Shown here: positions 7,826 to 14,769 of the stretch, one piece after another
Layout of the letters: each line of letters starts with the position of its first letter
How positions within the stretch are numbered: the stretch's first letter is position 1
DNA from: Rudaea sp.
GTDB lineage: Bacteria; Pseudomonadota; Gammaproteobacteria; Xanthomonadales; Rhodanobacteraceae
Reading direction: 5' to 3'
Length of the DNA stretch: 64,000 bases
NCBI GenBank assembly: GCA_031291055.1
Contig: JARLJU010000203.1
Span: 1 to 64,000, forward strand
Notes under the pieces: model-generated
What the model saw: only the letters and a program-made list of their open reading frames with translations
Database searches by the model: none
What the model was told of the DNA's origin: nothing
Position numbers and translations under genes: made by a program

Positions 7826-7899
7826 GTCGTCCCAACCTGTCCGCATCATCCAGTCAAAAACCGTATAATTACTAGCTAAAATTGGCTGAAAACGTCTTG

Positions 7900-7927
7900 T
7901 TGCGTCTCGCTACAGCCTGCCTATAAT
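7900..7927 (+). promoter_or_regulatory. Probable sigma-70 promoter of the integrase
   Basis: TTGCGT at 7900-7905 and a perfect TATAAT at 7922-7927, separated by 16 bases, 33 bases upstream of the integrase ATG. A second TATAAT lies at 7864-7869 without an evident -35. The element's twin GGGTAGCTA motifs lie right over the expected transcription start, suggesting that the integrase or a regulator controls this promoter. Confidence 0.6.
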
Positions 7928-7948
7928 GGGTAGCTAATAGGGTAGCTA
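7928..7948 (+). repeat. Twin GGGTAGCTA motifs inside the left end
   Basis: GGGTAGCTA occurs at 7928-7936 and 7940-7948, a spacing of 12 bases. A matching pair of GGTAGCCA motifs with the same helical spacing lies inside the right end (15473-15492). They are candidate arm-type sites for the integrase or for the AlpA-like regulator. Confidence 0.5.
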
Positions 7949-7960
7949 GAGGCTGACGCC

Positions 7961-9220
7961 ATGGCGAAGCGGCAAAGCAAGGTGCTTTCAGACCAGCAAA
8001 TTCAACGCTGGATTCGGGCAAAGACTCCCATCGCAAGGGCGGACGGGGATGGGCTTACCTTCACGTTGTCGGTGAAAGGTGCCGCCGTGTGGGTTCTGCG
8101 TTATCGCTACGGAGGCCGCAGGAAAGAACTCACCTTGGGGCGCTATCCTGATATGACCCTCAAGACCGCGCGCGAGGAAGCCAGCAGCCATCGCCTGCGC
8201 ATTAATGGTGGACTTGATGTTGCGGTGGAGAAGCAGCGGCGTAAGACGATGGATAGCGAGGCTTGGACGGTTCGCCAGTTAGTGCGAGACGTGGAAAGCA
8301 AGGTTTTGCCGGGACTGGCCGACCTGACCCAAGCGCAGGCGCGCAGCTACATTGTTGGCGACTTGATGCCCAAATTCGGAGCATGGGTAGCCCGCGACGT
8401 GACCTCTGACGATGTGCAGGCGTGGCTTGAGGCGATTGCAACGGAGCGTAGCTATTACGCTGCGTCGAACGCGCGGAAATTCGCTTCCTTGGTGTTCAAG
8501 CACGGGCTGGCTCGGCGCGTAGTCAAGGAAAACCCATTCCGTGCCGTTGACATGCGAACGGTCGCACACCGTCCTGATACCCGCGCTCGCGTGAAATTGA
8601 ACGACAGCGAATTGCGCGCGTTTCTTAGCGGACTGAAAGGTATAGCCGAACAAGACGCGCTGGCGTTCCGGCTGCTGTTGCTTACAGGCGTCCGTGCGGG
8701 GGAATTGTTCGGGGCCGAGTGGACGGACATAGACCTTGGCGCGGCACTTTGGTGCATACCGAAAAACAAGATCAAGACCCGCAAGAAAATGTCAGCCGAT
8801 AGCTTCATCGTCCCGCTACCAGCCGATGCCGTCGCGTGGCTCAAGCGTCTGCACACGCTGGCCTGCGGTTCGCGTTGGGTGATGCCACCGCGAGCGCGCA
8901 TCGTGGATGACAGGAAATCCGCCGACTACGAGCGCGCGCTAGACCGTCTAAAGGGCTACGTCGAGACCTTAGGTACTGCCTGCCGCCCGATAACGTTCCA
9001 TGACCTGCGCTCCACCATGCGCAGTCACCTGAGCGCGTTGGGCGTTCGCACGGAAGTCGCCGAGCGCGCGATAAACCATTCTCTTGGTGGACTGATCGAA
9101 ATCTACGACAAGGGTGATTATCTGGACGAACGCAAAGCGGCATTGAACAAATGGGCGGCATCGCTGGGGGCACTTGAGAGCGGCGCGGGAATCGTTCCGT
9201 TTAAGCGAAAGGCGAGCTAA
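7961..9220 (+). CDS. P4-type tyrosine integrase of the element
   Basis: A 419-residue site-specific recombinase. The N-terminal DUF4102-like arm-binding domain covers about residues 20-75 (ARADGDGLTFTLSVKGAAVWVLRYRYGGRRKELTLGRYPD in outline). A core-binding domain follows at about 100-200. The catalytic domain has R245 in TGVRAGE, H347 and R350 in HDLR, H373 in INHS, and the nucleophile Y382 in IEIYDKGDY. All expected catalytic residues are present, so it should be active. It lies directly inside attL with its own promoter and would act on the 19-bp repeats. Confidence 0.93.
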   Translation: MAKRQSKVLSDQQIQRWIRAKTPIARADGDGLTFTLSVKGAAVWVLRYRYGGRRKELTLGRYPDMTLKTAREEASSHRLRINGGLDVAVEKQRRKTMDSEAWTVRQLVRDVESKVLPGLADLTQAQARSYIVGDLMPKFGAWVARDVTSDDVQAWLEAIATERSYYAASNARKFASLVFKHGLARRVVKENPFRAVDMRTVAHRPDTRARVKLNDSELRAFLSGLKGIAEQDALAFRLLLLTGVRAGELFGAEWTDIDLGAALWCIPKNKIKTRKKMSADSFIVPLPADAVAWLKRLHTLACGSRWVMPPRARIVDDRKSADYERALDRLKGYVETLGTACRPITFHDLRSTMRSHLSALGVRTEVAERAINHSLGGLIEIYDKGDYLDERKAALNKWAASLGALESGAGIVPFKRKAS

Positions 9221-9312
9221 GAGGTCAAGCCAGGGCTAGGCTGGCCAGCCGAAAGCGCGCAAACCTTCGCCGCGTTGCCATGGTTCTACCGAAGGGCGCA
9301 GGAAGGTGCGCG

Positions 9313-9777
9313 ATGCAGCAGTCCAAGTTTGTGGCCGAACAGGAACTCGTCCAAGCCTATGTTGAAAAATTGCCTAACGCTGCGCGGAATCGAGATACGT
9401 GGGCGGCAGAGCTACTGTTGCGTTCAATGATCGATGTCCTGCGCAATCGCCAACCATTGCCGCCGAATTGGGCGGACTTCCTAGCGGAGGCGCTTGAAAA
9501 GGCTATAGCGAAACCTAAGCTTGCTGGTGCAACCCTAGGTTTGGTACCAAGACGTGCGCGGCCTTCGCAAGATGGCAAATTACAGCGAGACAGAAAAATG
9601 GTTATTGACCTGATCTTGCTAAATCGGAAGGGCATTCCACTTGAGGATAGTCGAGGCGTTGACGGCGCATATACGCTCGTCGCCCGCCAATGGACGAAGA
9701 GCAAACCCACTGTAATGCGCGCCTGGAGAGATAACCAAGCGTTACTCCGCAAGCTCAAAAAGGTGGACACTAAATAA
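9313..9777 (+). CDS. Hypothetical protein of the integrative element
   Basis: The start at ATG 9313 is chosen because GGAAGG lies 6 bases upstream; an earlier ATG at 9280 has no such site. The 154-residue product is basic and helical, with no transmembrane segment. It ends in KKVDTK. The C-terminal part (SRGVDGAYTLVARQWTKSKPTVMRAWRDNQALLRKL) looks like a helix-turn-helix that could bind DNA, but I do not recognise a family. It lies between the integrase and the AlpA-like gene. Confidence 0.6.
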   Translation: MQQSKFVAEQELVQAYVEKLPNAARNRDTWAAELLLRSMIDVLRNRQPLPPNWADFLAEALEKAIAKPKLAGATLGLVPRRARPSQDGKLQRDRKMVIDLILLNRKGIPLEDSRGVDGAYTLVARQWTKSKPTVMRAWRDNQALLRKLKKVDTK

Positions 9778-9850
9778 CGCGATTTATTGGTAGGCGACGC
9801 ACCAGAGCGCATAGGATGAAACTGAACGCACTGGAACATATAGGTGCGTC

Positions 9851-10063
9851 ATGCAAACGAACGAAACCCGATTGATCCGCCTGCCCGAAGTAATTCGGCG
9901 CACTGGCCTTAGCCGCTCGCAAGTCTACGCGCTGGCAGCGCAGGGCCGCTTCCCAAAGCCGCTCAAACTTTCGGAGCGGTGTTCTGCATGGCAAGAACCT
10001 GCCGTTAGTAGCTGGATTGCCGAGCGTATTGCAGCGAGTAGCGCAAAGGCGGTCGCCGCGTGA
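9851..10063 (+). CDS. AlpA-family transcriptional regulator / excisionase-like
   Basis: A 70-residue winged-helix protein with the AlpA/MerR-like pattern: RLPEVIRRTGLSRSQVYALAAQGRFPKPLKLSERCSAWQEPAVSSWIAER. Family members activate integrase genes or act as excisionases in P4-like satellites and islands. Here it is the first gene of a tightly packed run: its TGA overlaps the GTG of the next gene (10060-10063). It is a candidate binder of the twin GGTAGC motifs at the element ends. Confidence 0.85.
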   Translation: MQTNETRLIRLPEVIRRTGLSRSQVYALAAQGRFPKPLKLSERCSAWQEPAVSSWIAERIAASSAKAVAA

Positions 10064-10461
10064 ACGCGCACAAAATATGTATCCGTCGCGGCGCGGTAAA
10101 TCATCCACGCAAGGCCCCTTGGCACGATGAGATTGCGGAGGCGCTGCGCGCTGGCAAGCACCCAAATGTGAAATTGTTTGCGACACCTGATTCCTGGGTC
10201 CGAGCACAGCGCCATCGTGAAATGTGCGGCCCTGCGACTGCTCTTTGCTTACCTCCGAACGAATCGCCGCTGAGCCTTCGGTGGCCGCCACTGCGTGACC
10301 TGATTGCCGTCATTGACAGTTTGAGCGGCGAGCGCGCACGCGAGCTGGCGGAAGCCCTCATCCGCGATGGAGCGATGCTCGTTTACCTTTTGGACAGCAG
10401 TAATTCTGCCCGCAATTTCCGAGCCATTCGCAAACGCTCGCACGAATCAAGGGCGGCGTGA
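10060..10461 (+). CDS. Hypothetical protein in the element's replication operon
   Basis: 133 residues beginning at a GTG that overlaps the AlpA stop; its own TGA overlaps the start of the helicase gene, so it sits inside a coupled operon. The sequence (GAVNHPRKAPWHDEIAEALRAGKHPNVKLFATPDSW... in outline) has no transmembrane segment and no motif I recognise. Its position between a regulator and a replicative ATPase suggests a replication or control role. Confidence 0.6.
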   Translation: MNAHKICIRRGAVNHPRKAPWHDEIAEALRAGKHPNVKLFATPDSWVRAQRHREMCGPATALCLPPNESPLSLRWPPLRDLIAVIDSLSGERARELAEALIRDGAMLVYLLDSSNSARNFRAIRKRSHESRAA

Positions 10462-11669
10462 TGAATGCGATCCCAATCCCGACCTACGAAGTGGACGTAT
10501 CCGGCAACGAGGTTTCGGTAAAGCTGGTGTGCGCGGCTACCGTCGTATGCGCGCCTATTCGCTGGCTATGGAGGCAATGGATTGCACGCGGAAAACTCCA
10601 CATCCTCGCTGGCGCGCCCGGCACCGGCAAGACCACGTTGGCCATCACGATTGCAGCGGCGATCACGGTTGGAGGCAATTTCCCGGACGGAACAAAGGCA
10701 CCGCTTAGCAACGTCCTGATCTGGTCCGGTGAAGACGACTGGGGCGATACCCTTGCGCCGCGACTAAAGGCTGCCGGTGCGGACATGGAACACGTGTTTT
10801 TTGTCGGAGATACTGTGGGTGACAATGAGCCGCGACCGTTTGATCCTGCCAGAGACTTAGCGCCACTTGAAGCCGCTGCTGCAAGCATTGGCGACATTGC
10901 TTTGCTGATCGCCGACCCAGTCGTTTCCATCGTAACCGGTGACGGCCACAAGAACACGGAAGTGCGCCGCGCACTGCAACCCGTCGTCCATTTGGCCCAG
11001 CGTCTCAATTGCGCCGTTCTGGGAATCAGTCATTTCAGCAAAGGCACCGCCGGCAGAGACCCCCTGGAGCGCGTGACGGGTTCGGTTGCATTCGGTGCTC
11101 TTGCGCGCGTCGTCCTGGTGGCGGCAAAAGGCGCTGCGAGCGAACCCAGATTGCTCGCTCGCGCCAAGTCGAATATCGGCCCTGATGGAGGTGGATTCGC
11201 GTATGACCTGAGACAAACATTCAGCGAGGGTATTGAAACGTGCGTCGTCGATTGGGGTGCTGTTCTTGAAGGTACAGCCCGCGAGCTATTGGGTGATTCG
11301 GAGATTGTTGCCAATTCGCCACTCGATGAAGCCTCTAGCTGGCTTGAAGAATTGCTAGCAGATGGGCCGATTCCCGTTAATGCAATCAAAGCTGAGGCTA
11401 GCGCGGCTGGTGTGGGATGGCGAACCGTTGAGCGTGCAAAAACCGAGCTTGGCGTGATTGCGGAGCGCGAGAGTGCGGGCAACAAGGGAAAGGGGCGCTG
11501 GCAATGGCGAATTCGCAACATCGCCAACCCCATCACAAATTCTGGCGGCCTTGCGGAGAGTCAATTGCCACAAGGGTTTCCAAGGGTGCAAGTAGCGCAA
11601 GACCGCCAATCTCACGGTGATGATCACGCTGGCGGTGTTGCGGTTGCCGTCGAGGAGTTCGACCTGTGA
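10458..11669 (+). CDS. RepA-like AAA ATPase (replicative helicase) of the element
   Basis: 403 residues. Walker A is GAPGTGKTT at residues 52-60. A Walker B-like hydrophobic strand ending in D follows (IALLIADPVV), then a sensor region ILGISHFSKG, matching the RSF1010 RepA/DnaB-like hexameric helicase class found in satellites and plasmids. The C-terminal part (VNAIKAEASAAGVGWRTVERAKTEL) resembles a helix-turn-helix. Starts at GTG 10458 or ATG 10461, overlapping the previous stop. It probably lets the element replicate after excision. No primase gene is evident. Confidence 0.82.
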   Translation: MMNAIPIPTYEVDVSGNEVSVKLVCAATVVCAPIRWLWRQWIARGKLHILAGAPGTGKTTLAITIAAAITVGGNFPDGTKAPLSNVLIWSGEDDWGDTLAPRLKAAGADMEHVFFVGDTVGDNEPRPFDPARDLAPLEAAAASIGDIALLIADPVVSIVTGDGHKNTEVRRALQPVVHLAQRLNCAVLGISHFSKGTAGRDPLERVTGSVAFGALARVVLVAAKGAASEPRLLARAKSNIGPDGGGFAYDLRQTFSEGIETCVVDWGAVLEGTARELLGDSEIVANSPLDEASSWLEELLADGPIPVNAIKAEASAAGVGWRTVERAKTELGVIAERESAGNKGKGRWQWRIRNIANPITNSGGLAESQLPQGFPRVQVAQDRQSHGDDHAGGVAVAVEEFDL

Positions 11670-12178
11670 GCGCAGCGCCCGATCTGCTCCGGCGGCTCCG
11701 TGAGTCTGGCATCCGGTTGAAACCGCGTGGTGACCGGCTGCACGTTGAGGCCGCGCCAGGAACTGTGACGCCCGAACTGCGGATAATTCTTGCAGAGAAC
11801 AAAGCAGACCTGGTTGCGGCGCTTTCCGCCGATACCATGCGCGCCCGCTTGCTGGCCCTTGCTAGTGCTGAGCGAATCAATGCCACGCTGATCGATAAGT
11901 TGCACGACACGGATCTTGTCGCGTGTATCGGGCTGGGCGACAACGTGCTGCGCGCATACATCTGCGCCCTGGCCGATGGTGACCTGCGCGAGCACGGCAA
12001 ACGCCCGCCAGACGAAACCGCACCGGCACAATGCCGACACTGCGGCCTGGTATGGGTACATCCGCATATAGCGAGCGCCGCACCCGTAGTGGATGGGTGG
12101 CCGCGCCTACTTGGCTGCCCGTGGTGCACCAGCCGGCAAAACGGGTTTTCAATACCTAGACCTGGCGTTGCTTTTTGA
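11666..12178 (+). CDS. TubC-like N-terminal / zinc-finger hypothetical protein
   Basis: 170 residues starting at a GTG that overlaps the helicase stop. The N-terminal 50 residues (PDLLRRLRESGIRLKPRGDRLHVEAAPG...LRIILAENKADLVAAL) resemble the small TubC_N-like docking fold often seen in element-borne proteins. The C-terminal part has two Cys pairs, CRHC and CPWC, that could bind zinc. No enzyme signature is visible. Coupling to the helicase suggests a replication-associated role. Confidence 0.6.
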   Translation: MSAAPDLLRRLRESGIRLKPRGDRLHVEAAPGTVTPELRIILAENKADLVAALSADTMRARLLALASAERINATLIDKLHDTDLVACIGLGDNVLRAYICALADGDLREHGKRPPDETAPAQCRHCGLVWVHPHIASAAPVVDGWPRLLGCPWCTSRQNGFSIPRPGVAF

Positions 12179-12256
12179 ACGACCGAATAGCAAAAAAAAT
12201 GCGATTGAACATGTGACCGGTTGCATTGCAATATCAATGATTTAAGGCTTGTATCA

Positions 12257-12532
12257 ATGGGTTTCAAAATCGACGCAAACATCATCGCGAGACCGCACGC
12301 CGACGCAGATCGGCAGTATCGCTGCACACTGATGCGAAAAGCACAGATTCGGAAGCGGAGGCACCGGAGGCGAATCGATTATCTTAATGTGTCGCCGGAG
12401 GCTGGAAAAGCCATAGAAACACTCCGAGCGCAGCTAAGAGCGGAAGGCAAACCCTGCACCTACAGCGACGCGATCAACGCACTGTTCGTGCTCGGAGGGC
12501 CTGACGCCACAGAGACACCGACGGGGAGCTAG
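12257..12532 (+). CDS. Small hypothetical protein, ribbon-helix-helix-like
   Basis: 91 residues from ATG 12257; an upstream start at 12221 in the same frame would add 12 residues, and neither has a strong ribosome-binding site. The N-terminal part is rich in Arg (RKRRHRRR). It is followed by IDYLNVSPEAGKAIETLRAQL and CTYSDAINALFVLGG, a strand-helix-helix arrangement that could be a ribbon-helix-helix DNA-binding fold. The family was not recognised. Confidence 0.45.
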   Translation: MGFKIDANIIARPHADADRQYRCTLMRKAQIRKRRHRRRIDYLNVSPEAGKAIETLRAQLRAEGKPCTYSDAINALFVLGGPDATETPTGS

Positions 12533-12577
12533 CGCGCTTAGAACGATTGCTACCGTCCTTGCGGCGCTTCGTGCCAA

Positions 12578-13039
12578 CTAAATACCATAGTGACCCATCG
12601 TCGCTTTCGCCCCAATGTTGATTATTTCTTTGACAAACTCCGAAATGATGTCTTTGGCCCCTGACTTGAGCGTCTTGCCCGCCAAAGTTCCGAAACTTGA
12701 CTTCTCGGGATTCTCCTTTATGGAGTGCGGGATGTGCCCAAGTGTCGCCAAGCCCTTGATGCTCAGAACAACCTGTAGATGTTTCCCGTCGAGGGTCTGG
12801 CGCTGCTCCCGGAAAAAGCCCTCATCGTGGAGCCACGCCATCGTATTTCCCGCTGCGTCAATCCATGTAAATGCCCGTTCCCGGCCCCCGTCACCTTCAA
12901 AATCGTCTCCGCTCGCGTTAGCACCGATAACCTTTGGGTCTATGTCGATTGGCGTTGGAAAGTCTGCGTAGAGAATCGTAAGCAGGGCCAATGTCAGCCT
13001 GTTGAAGCGATCAATGTTGTCTGGGACGTCGTCGGACAT
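12578..13039 (-). CDS. Hypothetical protein (element cargo)
   Basis: 153 residues starting MSDDVPDNIDRFNRLTLALL; this ATG at 13039 is preferred, since in-frame starts further upstream would add a low-complexity, Arg/Pro-rich stretch that looks non-coding. The middle (WIDAAGNTMAWLHDEGFF... LSIKGLATLGHIP) reads like a winged-helix segment, and the end (KTLKSGAKDIISEFVKEIINIGAKA) is an amphipathic helix. It faces opposite to the element's other genes, as cargo genes often do. Function unknown. Confidence 0.55.
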   Translation of the reverse strand: MSDDVPDNIDRFNRLTLALLTILYADFPTPIDIDPKVIGANASGDDFEGDGGRERAFTWIDAAGNTMAWLHDEGFFREQRQTLDGKHLQVVLSIKGLATLGHIPHSIKENPEKSSFGTLAGKTLKSGAKDIISEFVKEIINIGAKATMGHYGI

Positions 13040-13574
13040 AAAGAGGGCCTGGCGATGCAATGGATCTGCGTATACATGGCGACCATGGGAGCAGTCAACG
13101 GGCCCAAAATCGCCTGCAGGTAAGCAGCGAGCCTCGCGCAATCGCTGGCGGGGCGGCCAGCGCCCACTGCTAAGGTTGCTCGCTCGTGCATTGCGTGAGC
13201 ACCGAGACGCGTTAGCCGGGCTGTGAGGGCCGTTTATCGCTAGGGTAATATCAATCTGAATAAGCGAGAGCATCGGCCAAGAGAATGCACGGCGAATAGT
13301 TCTGCTTTAATACCGGCAACTCGCTGCGAACGTCGCTCAATCAGAGCGCAACGTCAATCGAATCGCGCGCTCTGTTACACCCCGTTTTCGTCCGTGTAAC
13401 CAAGTACGCCGTCGGAACTGGAAAGTAGCGCGTCATCTAGGGAGTCATTGTCGCTATGCGGTCGTTCGACGCTTTGACTGTAAACCGGAATCTGCTTGAC
13501 GAAAGACCGGGAGCACCCGACCATACGGTGCAACACCCCGCTTTTGGGGTCTATTTGTAGTTAGGCCTATATCT
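13040..13574. other. Gene-poor stretch upstream of the cassettes
   Basis: No supported gene. A GC-rich inverted segment lies near 13150-13165 and a CCCC-loop-GGGG stem near 13534-13549. The stretch ends at the core site GTTAGGC (13560-13566) where cassette 1 begins. I searched it by eye for an attC or a clear attI upstream of that core site and did not find one. Confidence 0.45.
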
Positions 13575-13973
13575 ATGCGATTTGCTATTTTTTTTTTCAT
13601 CGCATTGTCAGGTTGCTCAATGCAAACACGAGTTTGTCGCGACCTTGCGGGTAAATCTTGGGTGAGGTTGCAAGCGCCACCTGAAAATGCCGAGCAACTC
13701 AAAAAGCTCGTAACCATAAGAGTTACGGAGTTTCAGAGTCTTTGGTACTCGCAGCCAATTTCCGGCCGCCTTTTGCTTTGCGCATTTTCAACCCGCGACC
13801 CAACGTGTAGTTCAAGAACGCACGTTTTCGAGCAGCAAGGTGGTCAATGGGTCTCTCTTCCGAAAGCCGGTAATTTTAATATCTGTGTAGACTAGGCCTA
13901 ACTATTCGTTCAAGGCGACCGTGATGGGTTGCTGCGATAACCTGGCGCCTCGCGCGGCGCCTTAACTCAAGCG
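13561..13973 (+). mobile_element. Integron-type gene cassette 1
   Basis: The cassette runs from the cut point in G^TTAGGC (13560-13566) to the one in G^TTAGCT (13973-13979). It holds one ORF (13575-13895) and an attC site immediately after its stop. Its own first bases TTAGGC are complementary to the R'' box GCCTAAC at 13896-13902, as required for a cassette that once circularised. No integron integrase gene is in the window. Confidence 0.8.
13575..13895 (+). CDS. Cassette-borne small lipoprotein
   Basis: 106 residues, beginning 9 bases inside the cassette core site, typical of cassette genes. The N-terminus MRFAIFFFIALSGCSMQ is a lipoprotein signal peptide with lipobox LSGC, so C14 would be lipidated. 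The mature part contains five more cysteines (CRD, LLLCA, PTCSS, NICVD and others) and no recognised domain. The gene has no promoter of its own that I can see and would rely on read-through. Low GC relative to flanks supports an outside origin. Confidence 0.7.
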   Translation: MRFAIFFFIALSGCSMQTRVCRDLAGKSWVRLQAPPENAEQLKKLVTIRVTEFQSLWYSQPISGRLLLCAFSTRDPTCSSRTHVFEQQGGQWVSLPKAGNFNICVD

Positions 13974-13979
13974 TTAGCT
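13896..13979 (+). repeat. attC recombination site of cassette 1
   Basis: An 84-base attC. R'' GCCTAAC (13896-13902), a TATTC spacer, then L'' GTT-C-AAGGCG. The other side has L' CGCCTT-AAC (13958-13966), a TCAAGC spacer and R' GTTAGCT (13973-13979). The L arms pair perfectly except for one unpaired C at 13911, the extrahelical base that sets strand polarity in real attC sites. A GC-rich inner part (GGCGCC...GGCGCC) completes the hairpin. Confidence 0.85.
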
Positions 13980-13989
13980 GTCCGAGAAA

Positions 13990-14394
13990 ATGCGTGTAAC
14001 TTTATCGTCGTCTACATTGAGCTTGCTGCGCGATCTACGCGCACAACGCGGCTGGAACGACGACATTACGTCATCGCAAGACGCCTTTGTTTTGTACGGC
14101 GGCCTAGGCCCCGTCATGTACATCACAAGCGATGGGCGCTTTCTCATAGATGGCTCGGCCTGGGACGCGTCGGCGCTCCGCGAAGCCACAGACAACGAGG
14201 CAATTACTTCTCTCGTCGTCGGCGCCAAACGCACAGGCGTCTCCGAACTTCTCAGTCTTGTCCCTCCGCCTACGGCCGCAGCAACTACTTGCCCCGCTTG
14301 CTCAGGTTCGCGTTGGGGTCCAATGCGTTCAACAACTGGCGAGTGGCCGGTTATGATCTGCACTGAGTGTTGGGGTCGTGGCTGGGTCAGCTAA
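13990..14394 (+). CDS. Cassette 2 protein with C-terminal CxxC pairs
   Basis: 134 residues, starting 17 bases after the core site of cassette 2. Its stop TAA (14392-14394) lies inside the R'' box AGCTAAC, the usual compact cassette layout. The N-terminal two thirds has no motif I recognise. The C-terminal part has two Cys pairs (TTCPACSGSRWGP and ICTECWGRGW), a treble-clef/DnaJ-like zinc-ribbon pattern. No signal peptide, so probably cytoplasmic. Function unknown. Confidence 0.65.
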   Translation: MRVTLSSSTLSLLRDLRAQRGWNDDITSSQDAFVLYGGLGPVMYITSDGRFLIDGSAWDASALREATDNEAITSLVVGAKRTGVSELLSLVPPPTAAATTCPACSGSRWGPMRSTTGEWPVMICTECWGRGWVS

Positions 14395-14428
14395 CTATTC
14401 GCTCAAGCGGACCGCTGCAGTCTTAGCC
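14389..14428 (+). repeat. Truncated or degenerate attC of cassette 2
   Basis: R'' AGCTAAC at 14389-14395 is complementary to the cassette's own start TTAGCT, followed by TATTC and GCT-C-AAGCGG with the same unpaired C. A short partner CCGCT follows (14412-14416), but the expected GTTAGCC is CTTAGCC (14422-14428), one base off, and the L'-R' spacer is missing. The cassette array is therefore broken here. Confidence 0.6.
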
Positions 14429-14671
14429 GATCCTCTTTCTTAGCAGCGCGACGCGATCAACCAATTGGCCCGGTTTGATTGCCATGGCGTCGCATAGCGC
14501 AAAAACCGTAGACAACGCTGGCTGCCGCACACCGCGCTCAAGCATGCTGACGAACGTGCGATCCACTCCGCTTTCAAGTCCCAAGTCTTCCTGACTTAGC
14601 TTGGCCCTGGTGCGCGCCTCGCGAAGCGCCGCTCCAAATGCCTTGGCCACGTTTGTCTTGAAAGTATTCAC
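14423..14671 (-). CDS. XRE-family helix-turn-helix regulator
   Basis: 82 residues with the Cro/CI-type helix-turn-helix: FGAALREARTRAKLSQEDLG, then SGVDRTFVSMLERGVRQPAL and STVFALCDAMAIKPGQLV. It is a stand-alone DNA-binding domain with no effector part, as in restriction-modification controllers and small element regulators. It faces opposite to the cassettes, and its stop codon lies at the degenerate attC. Its operator is unknown; the divergent lipoprotein at 14770 is a possible target along with its own promoter. Confidence 0.85.
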   Translation of the reverse strand: MNTFKTNVAKAFGAALREARTRAKLSQEDLGLESGVDRTFVSMLERGVRQPALSTVFALCDAMAIKPGQLVDRVALLRKRIG

Positions 14672-14769
14672 TCCACCAGCGTCGTTCCTGCGGGACTAGT
14701 GGTCTACGGAACATGTTCTACAGCCTTGTGATATTGTCTTAGTTAGCCAAGCGATATTCAGGGGAACCA

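Noticed and set aside
13211-13217. GTTAGCC as a further integron core site upstream of the cassettes
   Set aside because: No matching GGCTAAC R'' box or paired L arms exist within a plausible distance on either strand, so the 7-mer is most likely chance.
13560-13566. Core site GTTAGGC as an attI or as the end of another attC
   Set aside because: The bases upstream have no paired R''/L'' boxes and no integrase gene is near, so neither site type can be supported; only the cassette start is claimed.
12221-13575. CRISPR array or long tandem repeats in the element
   Set aside because: No regularly spaced identical units were seen here or elsewhere in the window.
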